Source: Scylla paramamosain (Eukaryota > Arthropoda > Malacostraca > Decapoda > Portunidae). From it: a stretch of DNA of 64,000 nucleotides. The stretch lies in the NCBI RefSeq assembly GCF_035594125.1, contig NC_087156.1:17025497-17089496 (forward strand), in the 5' to 3' direction. Below, in pieces: positions 1 through 10,934 of the stretch (the stretch's first letter is position 1; each line of letters begins with the position of its first letter). The notes beneath the pieces were generated by a model. It was not told the DNA's origin, ran no database searches, and saw only the letters and a list, made by a program, of their open reading frames with translations. Both the position numbers and the translations under genes were made by a program.

Positions 1-1189
1 ATAGAGTCTGGCACAAAGCTTTGATTTCAAAACTACCCTCCTACGGTTTCTATCCTTCTCTCTGTAACTTCATCTCAAGTTTCCTTTCTGACCGTTCTAT
101 TGCTGCTGTGGTAGACGGTCACTGTTCTTCTCCTAAATCTATTAACAGTGGTGTTCCTCAGGGTTCTGTCTTGTCACCCACTTTCTTCTTATTATTCATT
201 AATGATCTTCTAAACCAAACTTCTTGTCCTATCCACTCCTATGCTGATGATACCACCCTGCACTTTTCCACGTCTTTTCATAGACGTCCAACCCTTCAGG
301 AGGTAAACATATCACGCAGGGAAGCCACAGAACGCCTGACTTCTGATCTTTCTAAAATTTCTGATTGGGGCAGAGCAAACTTGGTATTGTTCAATGCCTC
401 AAAAACTCAATTCCTCCATTTATCAACTCGACACAATCTTCCAGACAACTATCCCCTCTTCTTCAATGACACTCAACTGGCCCCCTCTTCTACATTGAAC
501 ATCCTCGGTCTGTCCTTTACTTATAATCTGAACTGGAAACTTCACATCTCATCTCTAGCTAAAACAGCTTCTATGAAGTTAGGTGTTCTGAGACATCTCC
601 GCCAGTTTCTCTCACCCCCCCCAGCTGCTAACTCTGTACAAGGGCCTTATCCGTCCATGTATGGAGTATGCTTCACATGTCTGGGGGGGTTCCACTCATA
701 CTGCTGTTCTAGACAGGGTGGAATCAAAAGCTTTTCGTCTCATCAACTCCTCTCCTCTAACTGACTGTCTTCAGCCCCTCTCTCACCGCCGCAATGTTGC
801 ATATCTAGCTGTCTTCTACCGCTATTTTCATGCCAACTGCTCTTCTGATCTTGCTAACTGCATGCCTCCCCTCCTTACGCGGCCTCGCTGCACAAGACTT
901 TCTTCTTTCTCTCACCTCTATTCTGTCCACCTCTCTAACGCAAGAGTTAACCAGTATTCTCAATCATTCATCCCTTTCTCTGGTAAACTCTGGAACTCCT
1001 TGCCTGCTTCTGTATTTCCACCTTCCTATGACTTGAATTCCTTCAAGAGGGAGGTTTCAAGACACTTATCCACCAATTTTTGACCACTGCTTTGACCCTT
1101 TTAAGGGACTGGCATTTCAGTGGGCATTTTTTTTTATTAGATTTTTGTTGCCCTTGGCCAGTATCCTTCCTACATTAAAAAAAAAAAAG
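1..1189 (+). mobile_element. LINE family A, copy 1 (3' part)
   Basis: 3' part of a non-LTR retrotransposon cut by the left window edge. It holds the RT palm, the C-terminal region, a short 3' UTR (GGGACTGGCATTTCAGTGGG, then a T-rich stretch and GGCCAGTATCCTTCCTACAT) and a poly-A tail at about 1176-1188. The same 3' UTR appears at 4294-4412 and, reversed, at 21150-21240, which defines the family within this window. Jockey-superfamily-like by its RT; the clade is not assigned. Confidence 0.9.
21..1083 (+). pseudogene. LINE A reverse transcriptase, frameshifted
   Basis: RT half of LINE ORF2, which copies the element's RNA at a nicked target. Residues 1-200 of the first frame show RT motifs: SGVPQGSVLSPTFFLLFIND (motif B region) and SYADDTTLHF (motif C, catalytic YADD intact). 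Reading shifts frame in a C-run near 616-625 and continues in the frame from 661 with MEYASHVWGG and the C-terminal FIPFSGKLWNSLPASVF region, ending at a stop at 1081-1083. The related copy at 21262-22324 reads through the C-run region in one frame, so the break is a local indel. Not functional as one protein. Confidence 0.88.
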
Positions 1190-1310
1190 AACTTTGTGGA
1201 TGTCTTGGCGTGTTGTGAGTGTGTTTTGAGATATTTTGGCCACACACGCCCCCCCAGTAACCCACATAATGTAACTTAAACACCAGAACCTCACCAGATC
1301 TTACCATAAC
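1190..1310. repeat. Terminal block of the dispersed repeat (copy 3)
   Basis: About 115 bp from TTGTGGATGTCTTGGCGTG to CACCAGATCTTACC, matching by eye 17665-17775 and 29752-29846. It is the right end of the long G/T-rich dispersed repeat and here lies directly behind the LINE A poly-A tail. Confidence 0.75.
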
Positions 1311-1429
1311 ATATACAGGACAACCTTTTCAAGTCTATTATACCCACAAGGGCTTGCCACACTACAGACACTGTAGATTCCCATGAAAAGTCTCCCTTCC
1401 TCCCCTCCCACTCACCACTCCACTAATGT

Positions 1430-1431
<2 letters not shown>

Positions 1432-1459
<28 letters not shown>
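1432..1459. repeat. (CT)n microsatellite
   Basis: Uninterrupted CT dinucleotide run of about 14 units in otherwise unassigned sequence. Confidence 0.95.
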
Positions 1460-1460
<1 letters not shown>

Positions 1461-1498
1461 CGATGATGATGAAGAACCAAACCAAACCTAGCCTAGTC

Positions 1499-1635
<137 letters not shown>

Positions 1636-2937
1636 GTAACGCTCCTTTTTATTATTTCTGTGTTTCTTTGAGTCTCCCCAATAATTGTTTTCTTTTGTAG
1701 CTTGCGGTGAAGAGGAGGATAATAGCGGTAATTAAAGGTTTAGTGATTATATGAAAAAGTATATTTATAAGGCGTGTATTCGTGGGAGTGATTTAAAAGT
1801 CTTGAAACATTTATTATAAATAGTCTTACTTATTTCAACTGTGGTTTTCTCTAATCAGTGGTAATACGAATAATAGGATTACATCATGTTGCGTCAGCCT
1901 ACCAGTAACTCATAAGGTGTCATTCCCTAGCTTATAAAATATGTTAGTAATTTAGAATTCAATTATTAACTTCAACTAATGTCCAGCCTATATGCTCACC
2001 TTGCTAGCCAATTATTCCTGCATTTTTATTTAAACTCACGGTTCAGTAAAATTATTTGTGAAAGAAGAGAGAGAGAGAACTAGCTAAGGTTCCAATAACT
2101 TCAGAGGCCTGTGGGTGTTGAGGGAGAGAGCACAGAATGGCGTCTCCCTTCCCTCTGGCAACAGGTGGGTCTCGTAGCTCTGAAATATTTGATTTTTCTT
2201 TTATTTAGAAGTGAATATTACTGTGTTCATGTTTATTATTCATGTCTCTAGTGAAGATATAGTAGCAGTACGTGTTGACAGAATGGCGTCTCCCTTCCCT
2301 CTGGCAACAGATAAAATAGCCGGTGTTGGTCCCACGTGGAGACAGGCCACAGAGTCTTGGGAAAGCGTTAGCCATGTAATGTTTCTTTAGTCAAATATAA
2401 TCTACTGTGAATGTGTTGTGAGCAATATTATTGCCGTAGAGAAGTGATGGATGAAGGCTGTGACGCTATTTAGGGATATAACGGTGCCCAGAATCAATGG
2501 TACTCTTGAGGAGTTATAAAAGTAATTATTTTCTTGTGTATATGCCATACCAGAATTTCAAGTGCCTTTTTTTTTCTAGATTAACCACTCGATAAAGTGT
2601 CATAGTGGGTCAGTCAACCCAAAGAATCCCATCAGTATTATTCATTTAATTATTTTTGCTATTTTTTTTATATTTTTCGTTCCTCATAATAAAGCCACAC
2701 TGTAGGTACTGTGTGATAATTAACCTCTCCCTACCCTCTGGCCATGACGATGAAGGCGAGAACCATTACCAATCAAAAATGCTTTCTTATTTTTCAATTG
2801 TGTGTGCGTGCTTCACCTCTTCTCTCTTCCTCTTCTTTTTTCTTCTTCACCGTGAAGATCTTTGCCTCGTCTCATTAGAGCTCTGATCGGACCGGTGAGG
2901 AGGAGGGGGGGGGAACCGGGGGGGGGGGTGGCGTTAC
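1636..2937. other. Unassigned A/T-rich stretch with a 32-bp direct repeat
   Basis: No recognisable protein domain. The block ACAGAATGGCGTCTCCCTTC followed by CCTCTGGCAACAG occurs at 2133-2165 and again at 2279-2310. The first copy is followed by GTGGGT (splice-donor-like). The second opens a short ORF at 2283. A G-rich stretch (2898-2930) precedes the (ACT)n array. Confidence 0.6.
2283..2390 (+). CDS. Short ORF, 35 aa, unknown
   Basis: ATG to TAG, starting MASPFPLATDKIAGVG and continuing with PTWRQATESWESVSHV. The first eight codons also occur in the repeat copy at 2135-2160, where a GT follows, so this could be a duplicated first exon. No known domain. It may well be chance; the repeat is the only support. 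Confidence 0.15.
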   Translation: MASPFPLATDKIAGVGPTWRQATESWESVSHVMFL

Positions 2938-2938
2938 A

Positions 2939-3009
<71 letters not shown>
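2938..3009. repeat. (ACT)n microsatellite
   Basis: About 24 perfect ACT units, immediately followed by a CTTC-rich stretch and the RT fragment starting at 3046. Confidence 0.95.
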
Positions 3010-3045
3010 CTTCCTTCCTTCTTCTCAGACAAATGATGATGAAAA

Positions 3046-3304
3046 TAATATTGGAGTACAGCAGGATTGTGTGATGCCCCCAACATTATTCAATATTTGC
3101 ATAGAGGAGTTGATAGCAAAGATTAGGAAGTCAGGGAAGGATGTGCAAGTTGAGGACAGGAGATTAGGATGTCTAGTCTATGCTGATGACATAGTGCTAA
3201 TGGCAGAGAGGAAGGAGGACATGGAGGAGTTGTTGCATGCAGCTAACATTTATGGACAATGGGGTGTCAGGTACAGTGATAGAAAATGCATGTTTAATAA
3301 TTGA
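3046..3304 (+). pseudogene. Non-LTR reverse transcriptase fragment, second family
   Basis: About 80 residues of RT. GVQQDCVMPPTLFNI is the motif B region (normally GVRQGCVLSPTLFNI, so two core residues are changed), and GCLVYADDIVLMAERKEDM is motif C with intact YADD. A stop at 3302-3304 follows the KCMFNN segment. The sequence is unlike LINE A, B or the CR1 copy here, so it is a fourth RT lineage in the window. Too short to assign to a clade. Confidence 0.8.
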
Positions 3305-3915
3305 GTGAAGGGACAGTGGGTATTAAGGAACAACATACTAAAGGTGATAGATATGTAGGTACACTTACCTGCAGCTAAAAAGTGAGCAAAGAAGGAATAA
3401 GAGGAGAAAAACAGATGAAAATAAATTAAGGGTAAGCCAGGAAGATGACAGGGATGATAAATGCAGGGAGCAGAAACCTTCATCTTTTCACTGATATACC
3501 TATCCTAAATCCTCCTCAGCCTGGTTTTGTGAAAATTATCAAAGGTAATCCTTTCTTGGGTTAGCTCCCACTTGAAAATTAACCAGAGACGTGCTGAGCA
3601 TGATTTAAATGGAGGAAAATGGACAAGAGTGGGAAGATTTTTTGGGAAAACTACTGAGGATTGCCCCTCAAAACAAATACTGCAGTACTATAATAATTGT
3701 AATTAGTCATTGTGATTAGTGCAAAGTTTCTTTCCTTAATGGAGATACCTAGTGGCCTGGACAATGGTGGGAAGGCAACAGTGGCGAAGAGATTCTGTGA
3801 CCATCTCCTCTACATATGGCTCTAACATCAAGACTATTGAGCATGTCATTGATAAATATGAGTAAATGTGTGTCATTTTAGTGGCAAATCACTCTTTTAT
3901 TCATTATTTCCAATG
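3305..3915. other. No recognisable feature
   Basis: A/T-rich sequence with short broken frames. It may include the decayed 3' region of the RT fragment at 3046-3304, but I see no motif. Confidence 0.5.
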
Positions 3916-4480
3916 TTTGTAAATGCTCTATTGCTATTGTGTTCTAAATAGATATAAGCTGAATTAGTCTCCAATATAAACTAAATTGTGTCCTGAATAC
4001 ATGCAATCTGGAGCTGCATTCCCAGTTGGCATTAGATAAATATGTATTCCCACTAATACAATATGAATGTGTTTTCCTAGTAGATACCAGATGAATATGT
4101 GTCCCTAGTAAATACAAGATTGATTCTGTTTCCAGTATAAGTAAAGGTGGATTTGTGTCTGTTAGTTGCAAGAAAGAATTTGTCTTCAGTAAGTATATTT
4201 GAATCTGTGTCCCCCAAAAGAAACAAGCTGAATTTGTGTTCCTGGCAGGTACAAGCTGATTCTGTCCTCAGTAGTACATACAAACTAAATCTATTTTAGG
4301 GACTAGCACCACAGTGGGCCTTTTTACCCCATTCTTTTTGTCACCCTAGGCCAGTGCTCCTCTTACATAAAAAAAAAATAAAATAGAAATAATAAAAAAT
4401 AAATAAATAAATCCTCACTAGGTAGTACAAGCTCAATCTATGTGCTCAACAGTTACAAACTGAATACCTGTGACATTGGT
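3916..4480. repeat. Degenerate ~33-bp tandem repeat interrupted by a LINE tail
   Basis: Loosely periodic units on the theme TACAAGCTGAATCTGTGTCC followed by CCAGTA, most readable from 3955 to 4290 and again at 4424-4480. The LINE A 3' tail at 4294-4412 sits inside. The first 107 bp (3916-4022) recur at 17777-17882, where a LINE A 5' end abuts. Confidence 0.7.
4294..4412 (+). mobile_element. LINE A 3' tail only (copy 2)
   Basis: Short 5'-truncated insertion holding only the 3' UTR and A-rich tail. TTTTAGGGACTAGCACCACA and GGCCAGTGCTCCTCTTACAT match the end of copy 1 (1098-1176) with substitutions. Extreme 5' truncation is usual for LINEs. Confidence 0.8.
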
Positions 4481-4589
4481 GGTATGTCCTCCTTCCAGAC
4501 CTACTCGTGGAACATTTTTTTGAGTGCACTAACATCCTTATCTAAGTGGTGGACAGTGCTGATGGAAACTGCATGAGAGACTGTCAGGG

Positions 4590-6887
4590 GGAACTGAAGA
4601 AACTGGTGGCAAGTGCATCGAGAAGCAGTGCATGTGTGACGGCATCAATGGCTGCAGTAGTGGAGAGGTGAGGAGACTATCTTGCTTATGTCACTCACTC
4701 ACTCAGTCATTGAAGTCCTCATCTCCTTCATTGTTTCATACTAGATTTGTAGATTTTCTTACATTTCGTTGTTGGTGAGTTGATGTTATTTTGCAGTAAT
4801 GGTGAGATGAGGAGACTTCTTTGCTTATGTCACTCACTCACTCACTCATTCACTCAGTCTAGTCCTTAATCCCCTTTGTTTGTTTCATCCTAGACTTTTG
4901 AACTTGTTTAGAGGTTTGTCTAGGACAGAAGATATTGCCATTAAGTAACTCCATTGGATTCTTTGTTTCTGAAAAATGTCACCCCAAACTGAATTAAACA
5001 TATTGGTGCCAGTCATCTAACACTCATGTAGATTTTGATTAACAAGTAAACTCTCAATAGCATCATGTAGAGAGTAACAGTATACAACATTACATCCACA
5101 CAGTACTGAACTAAATGCCTTCCTTGTGGCAGGATGAGTTGGTGCAGCCGTTTGGCATTGATGAGTGCTGGGAGAAGAATGGTGGGTGTGAGCACCTCTG
5201 CGTCAGCACTGTGGAGCTGTACTACTACTGCCAGTGCCAGCCAGGTTACAGACTCATCAAAAACTTTAACTTTGAAGGTGAGGACTTGACTGTCACTATT
5301 CAGTTTGTATTCTCAAACATCTTGGCCCTTCATCTCTACATTTGACAGTCTAAAGAGGAAGTTACTGGGGTTTCCAAGAGTGTTTTTATTATTCTTGGGA
5401 TATTTGAACAAGGATTTTGTCTCACGAGTATGATTAAGATCTGTCATCCACATTTGTATAGAGTGATGTGCAGATAGAATACTCTTTAAGATTTAGTATA
5501 ATTTAGGCTTGTCATATGCATTTCTTATGAGTACAAATCTCATTCTTTAACCTCTCTTCTAAACCTCCCACCAAATTTGTGTTCCTGAGGGTGTAATTCT
5601 CTGCCACAGACATTGATGAGTGTGTGGTGCCTGGGTCCTGCTCCCAATATTGCACTAACACCACTGGTGGGTTCCACTGCTCCAGTCAGCCTGACTATCG
5701 CTGTGACTTTTCCAACTACACACACTGCAAGGCTGATTCTGGCAATCCCTATCTCACCTCCCATAGGTAATGCAAGTAACTTCAAGCAATGGAGGGGACC
5801 TTTTTGGGTATTCTGGGACATTCTTAAATATTGGGATCCCTACTTCATATCCTCCCAGATAATGTAAATCTCTGTAACCCCAAGCAAGACGGGGAATCTT
5901 TGGATATTCTAGGGGTATTCTTAAATGTCCTGGAGTCTTGTCCTGGCTACTTTTAACACAATTACTTTTTTAGGTTTTTCAAGAATTTTAATTAATTTTT
6001 TTTTCAGTTACACCTTTAACTTTGCTTTCATTTCATTTAATTAAAGGAGGGGGAGAACTACAATTACACTTGCAATTTCTCTAATAATTTTCTTTGGCTG
6101 CAGGTATGACATTCGGATCGTGAGACTGAAGGATGGAGAAGTAAGCACCCTTGTCAAGGATGCCAGGAGAGCCACTGCTTTCAACTTCCAGTACAAAACC
6201 AACCAGATCATTTGGTGCGACAACAAGGACATGAAGCTGAAGAGGTGAGTCTAGAGCAGGGGTGGTGACCAGCTGGGAATTGCATGACACAGTGAAACAA
6301 TGACTAGAAGGAAGGGTCTGTGTCTTGAAATTGAACTGTATATGCTGAGCTGCAGTGTTAGTAGTCATTTAGTGCAACAACAAGGACAAGAAAATTAAGG
6401 TGACCAGGTGATTGCATGATGCCACAAAGGAAGAAAGACTAGAAGGAATAGTTTGTCTTGAAATTGAACTGTATATTCTTAGCTGCAATGTTGTTACAGT
6501 CATTTAATTCAACAATAAGGAAAAGAAGATCAAGAGGTGGGTCAAGGAGAGGTGGCAAGCTGGGAATACAGTGAAACAAGACAAGAAGTAAGAGGTTATG
6601 TCTTGAAACTGAGCTGCATATGCTTAACTGTAGTATCAGTACAGTACAGTACATCATTTCTCTTCCCCACCCACATAGAGCCCATATGAGCAGCCCAGAG
6701 ACTCCTTAGGTGCTGGTGGAGAAGAATGAGATGACAGTCTTGCAGTCTGTATCCATGGGAACATTTACTTTGTAGACATCTCGGCAAACAAGATCCAGAT
6801 AATTTCCTGGGATGGCTACTGGACTTGCACTATTGTGACTGATAAACTGGATCTTCCTCGTGCCACTGCTGTGAATGCCATTGATGG
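4590..6887 (+). CDS. LDL-receptor-family gene, five consecutive exons
   Basis: Exons: ~4590-4667, 5133-5277, 5610-5766, 6104-6244 and 6738-6887. All junctions are GT/AG and the phases fit (0, 1, 2, 2, then 2 at the last donor). The joined product reads as the end of an LDLa module (CDGINGCSSGE then DE), an EGF-like module (IDECWEKNGGCEHLCVST...CQCQPGYRL), a calcium-binding-type EGF (DIDECVVPGSCSQYC...) and YWTD-propeller repeats (TNQIIWCDNKDMKLK, then GNIYFVDISANKIQ). This order is diagnostic of the LDLR/LRP/vitellogenin-receptor family, which are endocytic lipoprotein receptors of the plasma membrane. The second EGF lacks part of its C-terminal pattern (CSSQPDYRC). The start of the first exon is uncertain because the upstream LDLa cysteines lie in another frame. 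The 3' part continues at best in damaged exons past 20 kb. Family is firm; the exact member is unknown. Confidence 0.85.
4668..4905. repeat. Tandem duplication of an exon donor region
   Basis: GGTGAGGAGACTATCTTGCT plus TATGTCACTCACTCA at 4667-4701 is repeated at 4801-4852 as GGTGAGATGAGGAGACTTCT plus TTGCTTATGTCACTCACTCA. The unit of about 135 bp starts at the donor of the LDLa exon. Confidence 0.7.
6207..6640. repeat. ~140-bp tandem triplication including an exon end
   Basis: Three units begin near 6207, 6361 and 6495. Each starts with a version of ATCATTTGGTGCGACAACAA (the end of the YWTD exon 6104-6244) and contains TCTTGAAATTGAACTGTATA and a GCTGAGCTGCAGTGTTAGTA-like block. The second and third units are decayed copies of the exon 3' end lying in the intron. 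Confidence 0.8.
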
Positions 6888-7057
6888 GTAAGTCTTTTTC
6901 ACCTCCTCAATCCCACAGACACTTGGATCTTGAATTGGATGGTTTTCCTACTTTGTTTATATCATCAATTGTCTCTGTTGTATGAAGCACTTGAGTTCTG
7001 ATGGGGATTTAGGCTTAAAAAGACCTATATTCATCCATTTTTATTTGTACTAAAATG

Positions 7058-7604
7058 ACTCCAGAAAAAAAACACTTTCCTTAAATATAAATGAGGTTTG
7101 TCTGTTTCTTTTGTGGTTTAAGTATCTTTGGCTCATGTTCTGCTAACCTCTGCCTTTTCACAACTGGGGTGGTCTTGAGTCATCCACGTTTACCACCAGT
7201 AAGCCCGCCCTTGGGGGAGAACGTATGTAAGGCCCACGTGCCCGCACCTCTCGTGGAAAATCTGTGTATTTGTGCCAATGACTTCTCAGTCTTCCTTGAC
7301 AGAACCACTTGTATTGATGGTAAGCACAGCCATCACATGTACACAATTGCCCAGGGTGATTATGTCATGAAGTGTAGTGAGTTTCATGCATATAACTTGA
7401 ATAGGAACTGATATACGAGAGTGTCATTTCCATAAACTGATATGTTGTGTTTCATGAATTGTTATATGAACTATTGAGCTTTAACTGGGGATGTGATAGG
7501 TGGAGGTATTCTTTTACTCATAGTAATTCTTTCCCACACACATAAACACTTCCCTTAGATTCTTACACTCCTATTTCCTCAGCACAAGCATAAACAATTA
7601 CCCT
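7058..7604. repeat. Duplicated intron segment, copy 1
   Basis: Matches 20080-20545 over most of its length (for example GTCTTGAGTCATCCACGTTT and GGTGGAGGTATTCTTTTACT). Its first ~100 bp (7058-7160) match 19965-20080 in reverse orientation instead. A 106-codon open frame (7091-7411) runs through copy 1 but is not conserved as a frame in copy 2, so I do not call it a gene. Confidence 0.8.
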
Positions 7605-7903
7605 TTAAGGGGTGGTGTCAAGACACTTAGGGTCGATATCAGAAGAACAATCCGACCTGGGGACATTTGTGGTCCCCTTCCCAGATGGGGAATCTAGGCT
7701 GGTGTAGGAGTCACCATGATATTGAATTTTGAGTGAAGGTTGTGTGTGTAATTAGGAGGAAAAGAGTTGTGTTTAGAGGGCAGGGTGTGACTGCCCCCTT
7801 GTATTGTGAGACAAAGAGAAACGTTCAGTGTGGTCACAGGTGGGTGAAATGATAAGTTCACAGCATCCTCTGATCTAGTGCTTTAGACCTCACTGGGAGT
7901 AAT
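7598..7903 (-). mobile_element. LINE A 5' end fragment (copy 3)
   Basis: Reverse complement of the LINE A 5' UTR seen at 17883-18190: shared blocks include CTCACTGAACGTTTC, GTGACTGCCCCCTTG (reverse) and the cysteine-free leader before the EN domain. Only the 5' end is present, which is unusual for a LINE insertion and suggests a rearrangement product. Confidence 0.8.
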
Positions 7904-8051
7904 TATAATTTTGGCAGGTGCCTACTACTTCCTCTCCTATTGTGTGTGTGTGTGTGTGTGTGTTGCCTTGTTTTTCATTTACCAATCCTTCAGGCTGACA
8001 TATACTGCATGCAGTATATGTATATCTGTTTTTTGTTCTTATAGCTTTTAA
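7904..8051. repeat. Dispersed repeat copy 1, left part
   Basis: (GT)n at 7941-7962, then CCTTCAGGCTGACATATACT and GCATGCAGTATATG, matching 26340-26424. The repeat is interrupted here by the TTAA element and resumes at 9620. Confidence 0.75.
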
Positions 8052-9619
8052 GGCCCGGCTCACCCTCTGAAATATTAAAAAATATAAAAAAATTCAAAAT
8101 TGAGATTATACCGGATTTGAAGTGTACATGTATGTGGGCAAATATAGGAACGCGTATTTAAATGGCTGGAAAATTTTTATGCGCCCCACGTGTTGGTTTA
8201 AAGATCCGAGGGGCGTAACCATTTAAAGGGCTCGCACGAGTATGGGCCTTGTTTCGCTGTAAATAAAGCTAATTTTTCCTCGTTTTCTTCTGCGTTTGTG
8301 TGAGTAATTCTAGACATACATACGGCAATACCAGCATGGTGCGCATCTTGCTGTTTCCCCCTCAATGAGTAACTTAGTCACCTCAAAAGTCAGTTAGCGA
8401 ATGTTATGTGCTGCTCGCCATGGTTCCCCTTGCTAATAAAAGCATTTGTGCTACATTAGCTGGCTTGTTTATTGTTAGAACCCTTCTAACATTCGCATAT
8501 AAACACCATGCCACTAACTAAGAAGAAGAGGAGTAGTCAGCTTCAACCTGGGATCTGCAGCTGTAGGGATGGTGGTGGGAGAAAGCGGGATGGAGGCCGT
8601 GGAAATAAGGAAGAGGATGGATAGGAAGAGATTAGCTGGATTACAAACAGAGACTAAGAAGAAAGAAGAGATAAAAGAAAGGAAAATAGGGAAAGTGCAG
8701 GAGGAAGAGGAGAAGAAAGCAGCCGAAGGTGAAACATATGGCCCCGGGATTGGGGCAATGGATGTGTAGTACGTACACTACACCTGTTTGGTGAGCATTG
8801 CCATTGAGAAGTCACTCATTGCTGGTAAAACAAAACCTTTCTCTAAGGACTTGGGAATGTGAAGACACCCCAGCAGTGAGGCATTTTGCTGGTAAAAGCG
8901 AAAGAAGGTGAAGAACAAGGCACCTGGACACACCAGGGTTAGTCGGTAGTGTTTTTATTTTTTTATTTATTTTTTTTATATTGGAATTATACATTGATTT
9001 GTTGTATATATTATCAATATGTGTCAAAGAGCTTTACATGTGAAAATAAAGCCAATCATGAAATAAATAGCTAAGTTGCATTGTACTGAAATCTTTAAAC
9101 GGCTGTATCTCAAAACTAAAAATGTTGACTTTCAAAAAATTATCAAACATTTAAAAATGGTTGAAACTTCCTGTAACTTTTCATGTTGATACATATTGGT
9201 TGTCCCTTCATCGTGTAAGTTCGTTTTTTTCGATGAAGTGAAAAACTTGAGAGTAAAAAAAATTTATCGACAAAAAATCGCGATCGGCGCGACGTCACGC
9301 AAAACGTGCTTATTACGGTCTCGATAACTTGGTACATATTGGGAATAAATAAAAAGCAAACTTACACACTCTTTGTATACTATTTGAGTATTTCCATGTA
9401 GAAGTAGGTATCTATGACAAAAAATAACACCAGAAAAAGCTTCAATGTAAAAAAAAAACGTTATGACGTCATATGATCAGCCAGCATGACGTATCACATT
9501 CTCCTGCCCACATAAAGTCGACAATCAGATAGACATTATACCCTGAAAGTTTTAAGTTGAAAGGCTTTATACTTTTTTTTTTATTAATTTTTTTTTTGTG
9601 TCAGAGGGTGAGCCGGGCC
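8052..9619. mobile_element. piggyBac-type (TTAA) non-autonomous element
   Basis: 19-bp perfect terminal inverted repeats: GGCCCGGCTCACCCTCTGA at 8052-8070 and its reverse complement at 9601-9619. It is flanked by TTAA on both sides (8048-8051, 9620-9623). The paralogous repeat at 26405-26435 reads GCTTTTAAGTTTTG with a single TTAA, that is, the empty site. TTAA duplication is the signature of the piggyBac superfamily. The 1,568-bp interior has no long ORF or recognisable transposase, so it is probably non-autonomous. An internal 66-codon Lys/Glu-rich frame (8569-8769) is not identifiable. Confidence 0.88.
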
Positions 9620-9949
9620 TTAAGTTTTGAAAATGCAACTGTTTCTATAAAGATTTTAATCTATCTTATGTCCATTGCTGTGCCCTCTTTAGGTGTTGTT
9701 GTTCTACATATATACATGCATACATACATAAACCTATCTTCTAATTTGTCGATTTGAGATTCCATAGTGTAAGTAATGTAAAAAAAATATAAATAAAACT
9801 CGCTTAAGATAAAAAACACAATGGAAAATATTATAAAAATATAAAATATACAAAAAAGGGGCTTGAAACATTGAAAACTAAGGGAAAAATCGTGAAACTC
9901 CTTAGAAAACAAGAAAATACATCAGCTGATGAATCAGAACCCAAATCCT
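9620..9949. repeat. Dispersed repeat copy 1, middle part
   Basis: Continues the repeat after the TTAA element: AAGTTTTGAAAATGCAACTG, GCTGTGCCCTCTTTAGGT, TCTTCTAATTTGTCGATTTG. Matches 26424-26840 in copy 2, which has a long (AT)n array where copy 1 has a short A/T-rich stretch. Confidence 0.75.
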
Positions 9950-10022
9950 TCTCAGGGTTCCTATTGAACGGACATGTTTAGTGAGCAGTGACCTGATGCT
10001 AATATAGCTGGCTAGTGTAGAC

Positions 10023-10934
10023 ATGGTGCCTTGTGTTGCTGAGTTGTCTGGTTGTGTTAGTTCTCTTGTTCTTGAGACCTTCGTTGTGAAGGTCTCAGAG
10101 GTGGAGGCTGAGTTCCATCGAAGGATCTCGGAGGTGCAGGCTGAGTTTCGTGAGAGGATCTCAGACCTGCAGGCCGAGTTCTGTGAGAGGATCTCAGCAC
10201 CTGTGGGAGGGTCGTGCTCCACCGTCACCTTACCTAGTAAGGCGATGGAGGAGCAGTGGTCGGTTGTGTGCAGGGGAGCCAAGAGGGTGAAGGTCCTCAG
10301 GGCGCCTTTTGTGGAGATGAAGAATCCCTTCAGTGTGCTGGAGGAAGTGAAGGAGATGGAGGTGGACATGGCGGGAGGAGGCAGGAAGGAGGTGGCAGAT
10401 GCAGTTACCCTGTCCCAAGGTAGAGTACTTGTGTTTGATGATAGTCAGGTTAGGCACGTAGATAGTGTGTTCTGTGCTAGGAAGCGTAGGTCAAGGGTGT
10501 GTTTGCCGGGGGCCAGGATAGGGAAGGTAGCTGATAGGCTAAACACGTGCTTGGAAAAAGATGGGACCAAGCCCATTGTTCTTCTCAGTGCGGGAGGGAA
10601 TGACCTTGGTAAGGTCAGGAGTGAGGAGCTTATTGGGAGGTTTTGACAGGCTTTGGACATGATTAGGGGCAAGGGAGGGATCCCCGTGGTATGTAGTGTC
10701 TTGCCGAGGAGGGGAGTTGGTGCTGAGTGGCTGTCCAGGGCTATTACAGTGTATTGCAGGCTCGCAAATCATTATAAGAGGAATGGATGGACGTTCATCG
10801 ACAACTGGGAGCTTTTCTATGGTAGGGACATCTTGTACGCCAGGGATGGAGTGCATTTATCACGCCAGGGTGTTCATGTTTTGGCCAGAACACTTGAGTG
10901 GGAGGTAACTGCACTCCAGCGCTTTTTTTGTTAG
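10023..10934 (+). pseudogene. CR1 ORF1 with SGNH/GDSL esterase domain, one stop
   Basis: One frame with a single TGA at 10644-10646. The N-terminal part (about residues 15-60) has three repeats of the type EVQAEFRERIS, likely a short coiled coil. The esterase domain follows: block I VLVFDDSQVRHVD (the usual GDSQ is changed to DDSQ, Ser retained), block III LLSAGGNDLG, block V DGVHLSRQGV with the Asp-x-x-His pair. An esterase in ORF1 is an established feature of CR1/L2-clade LINEs; its role in retrotransposition is not settled. No zinc knuckle is visible. ORF2 follows about 90 bp downstream. Confidence 0.88.

Noticed and set aside
7091..7411. 106-codon frame in the duplicated intron segment
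   Set aside because: The other copy (20000-20340) has its first part inverted and the frame is not kept, so there is no sign of selection.
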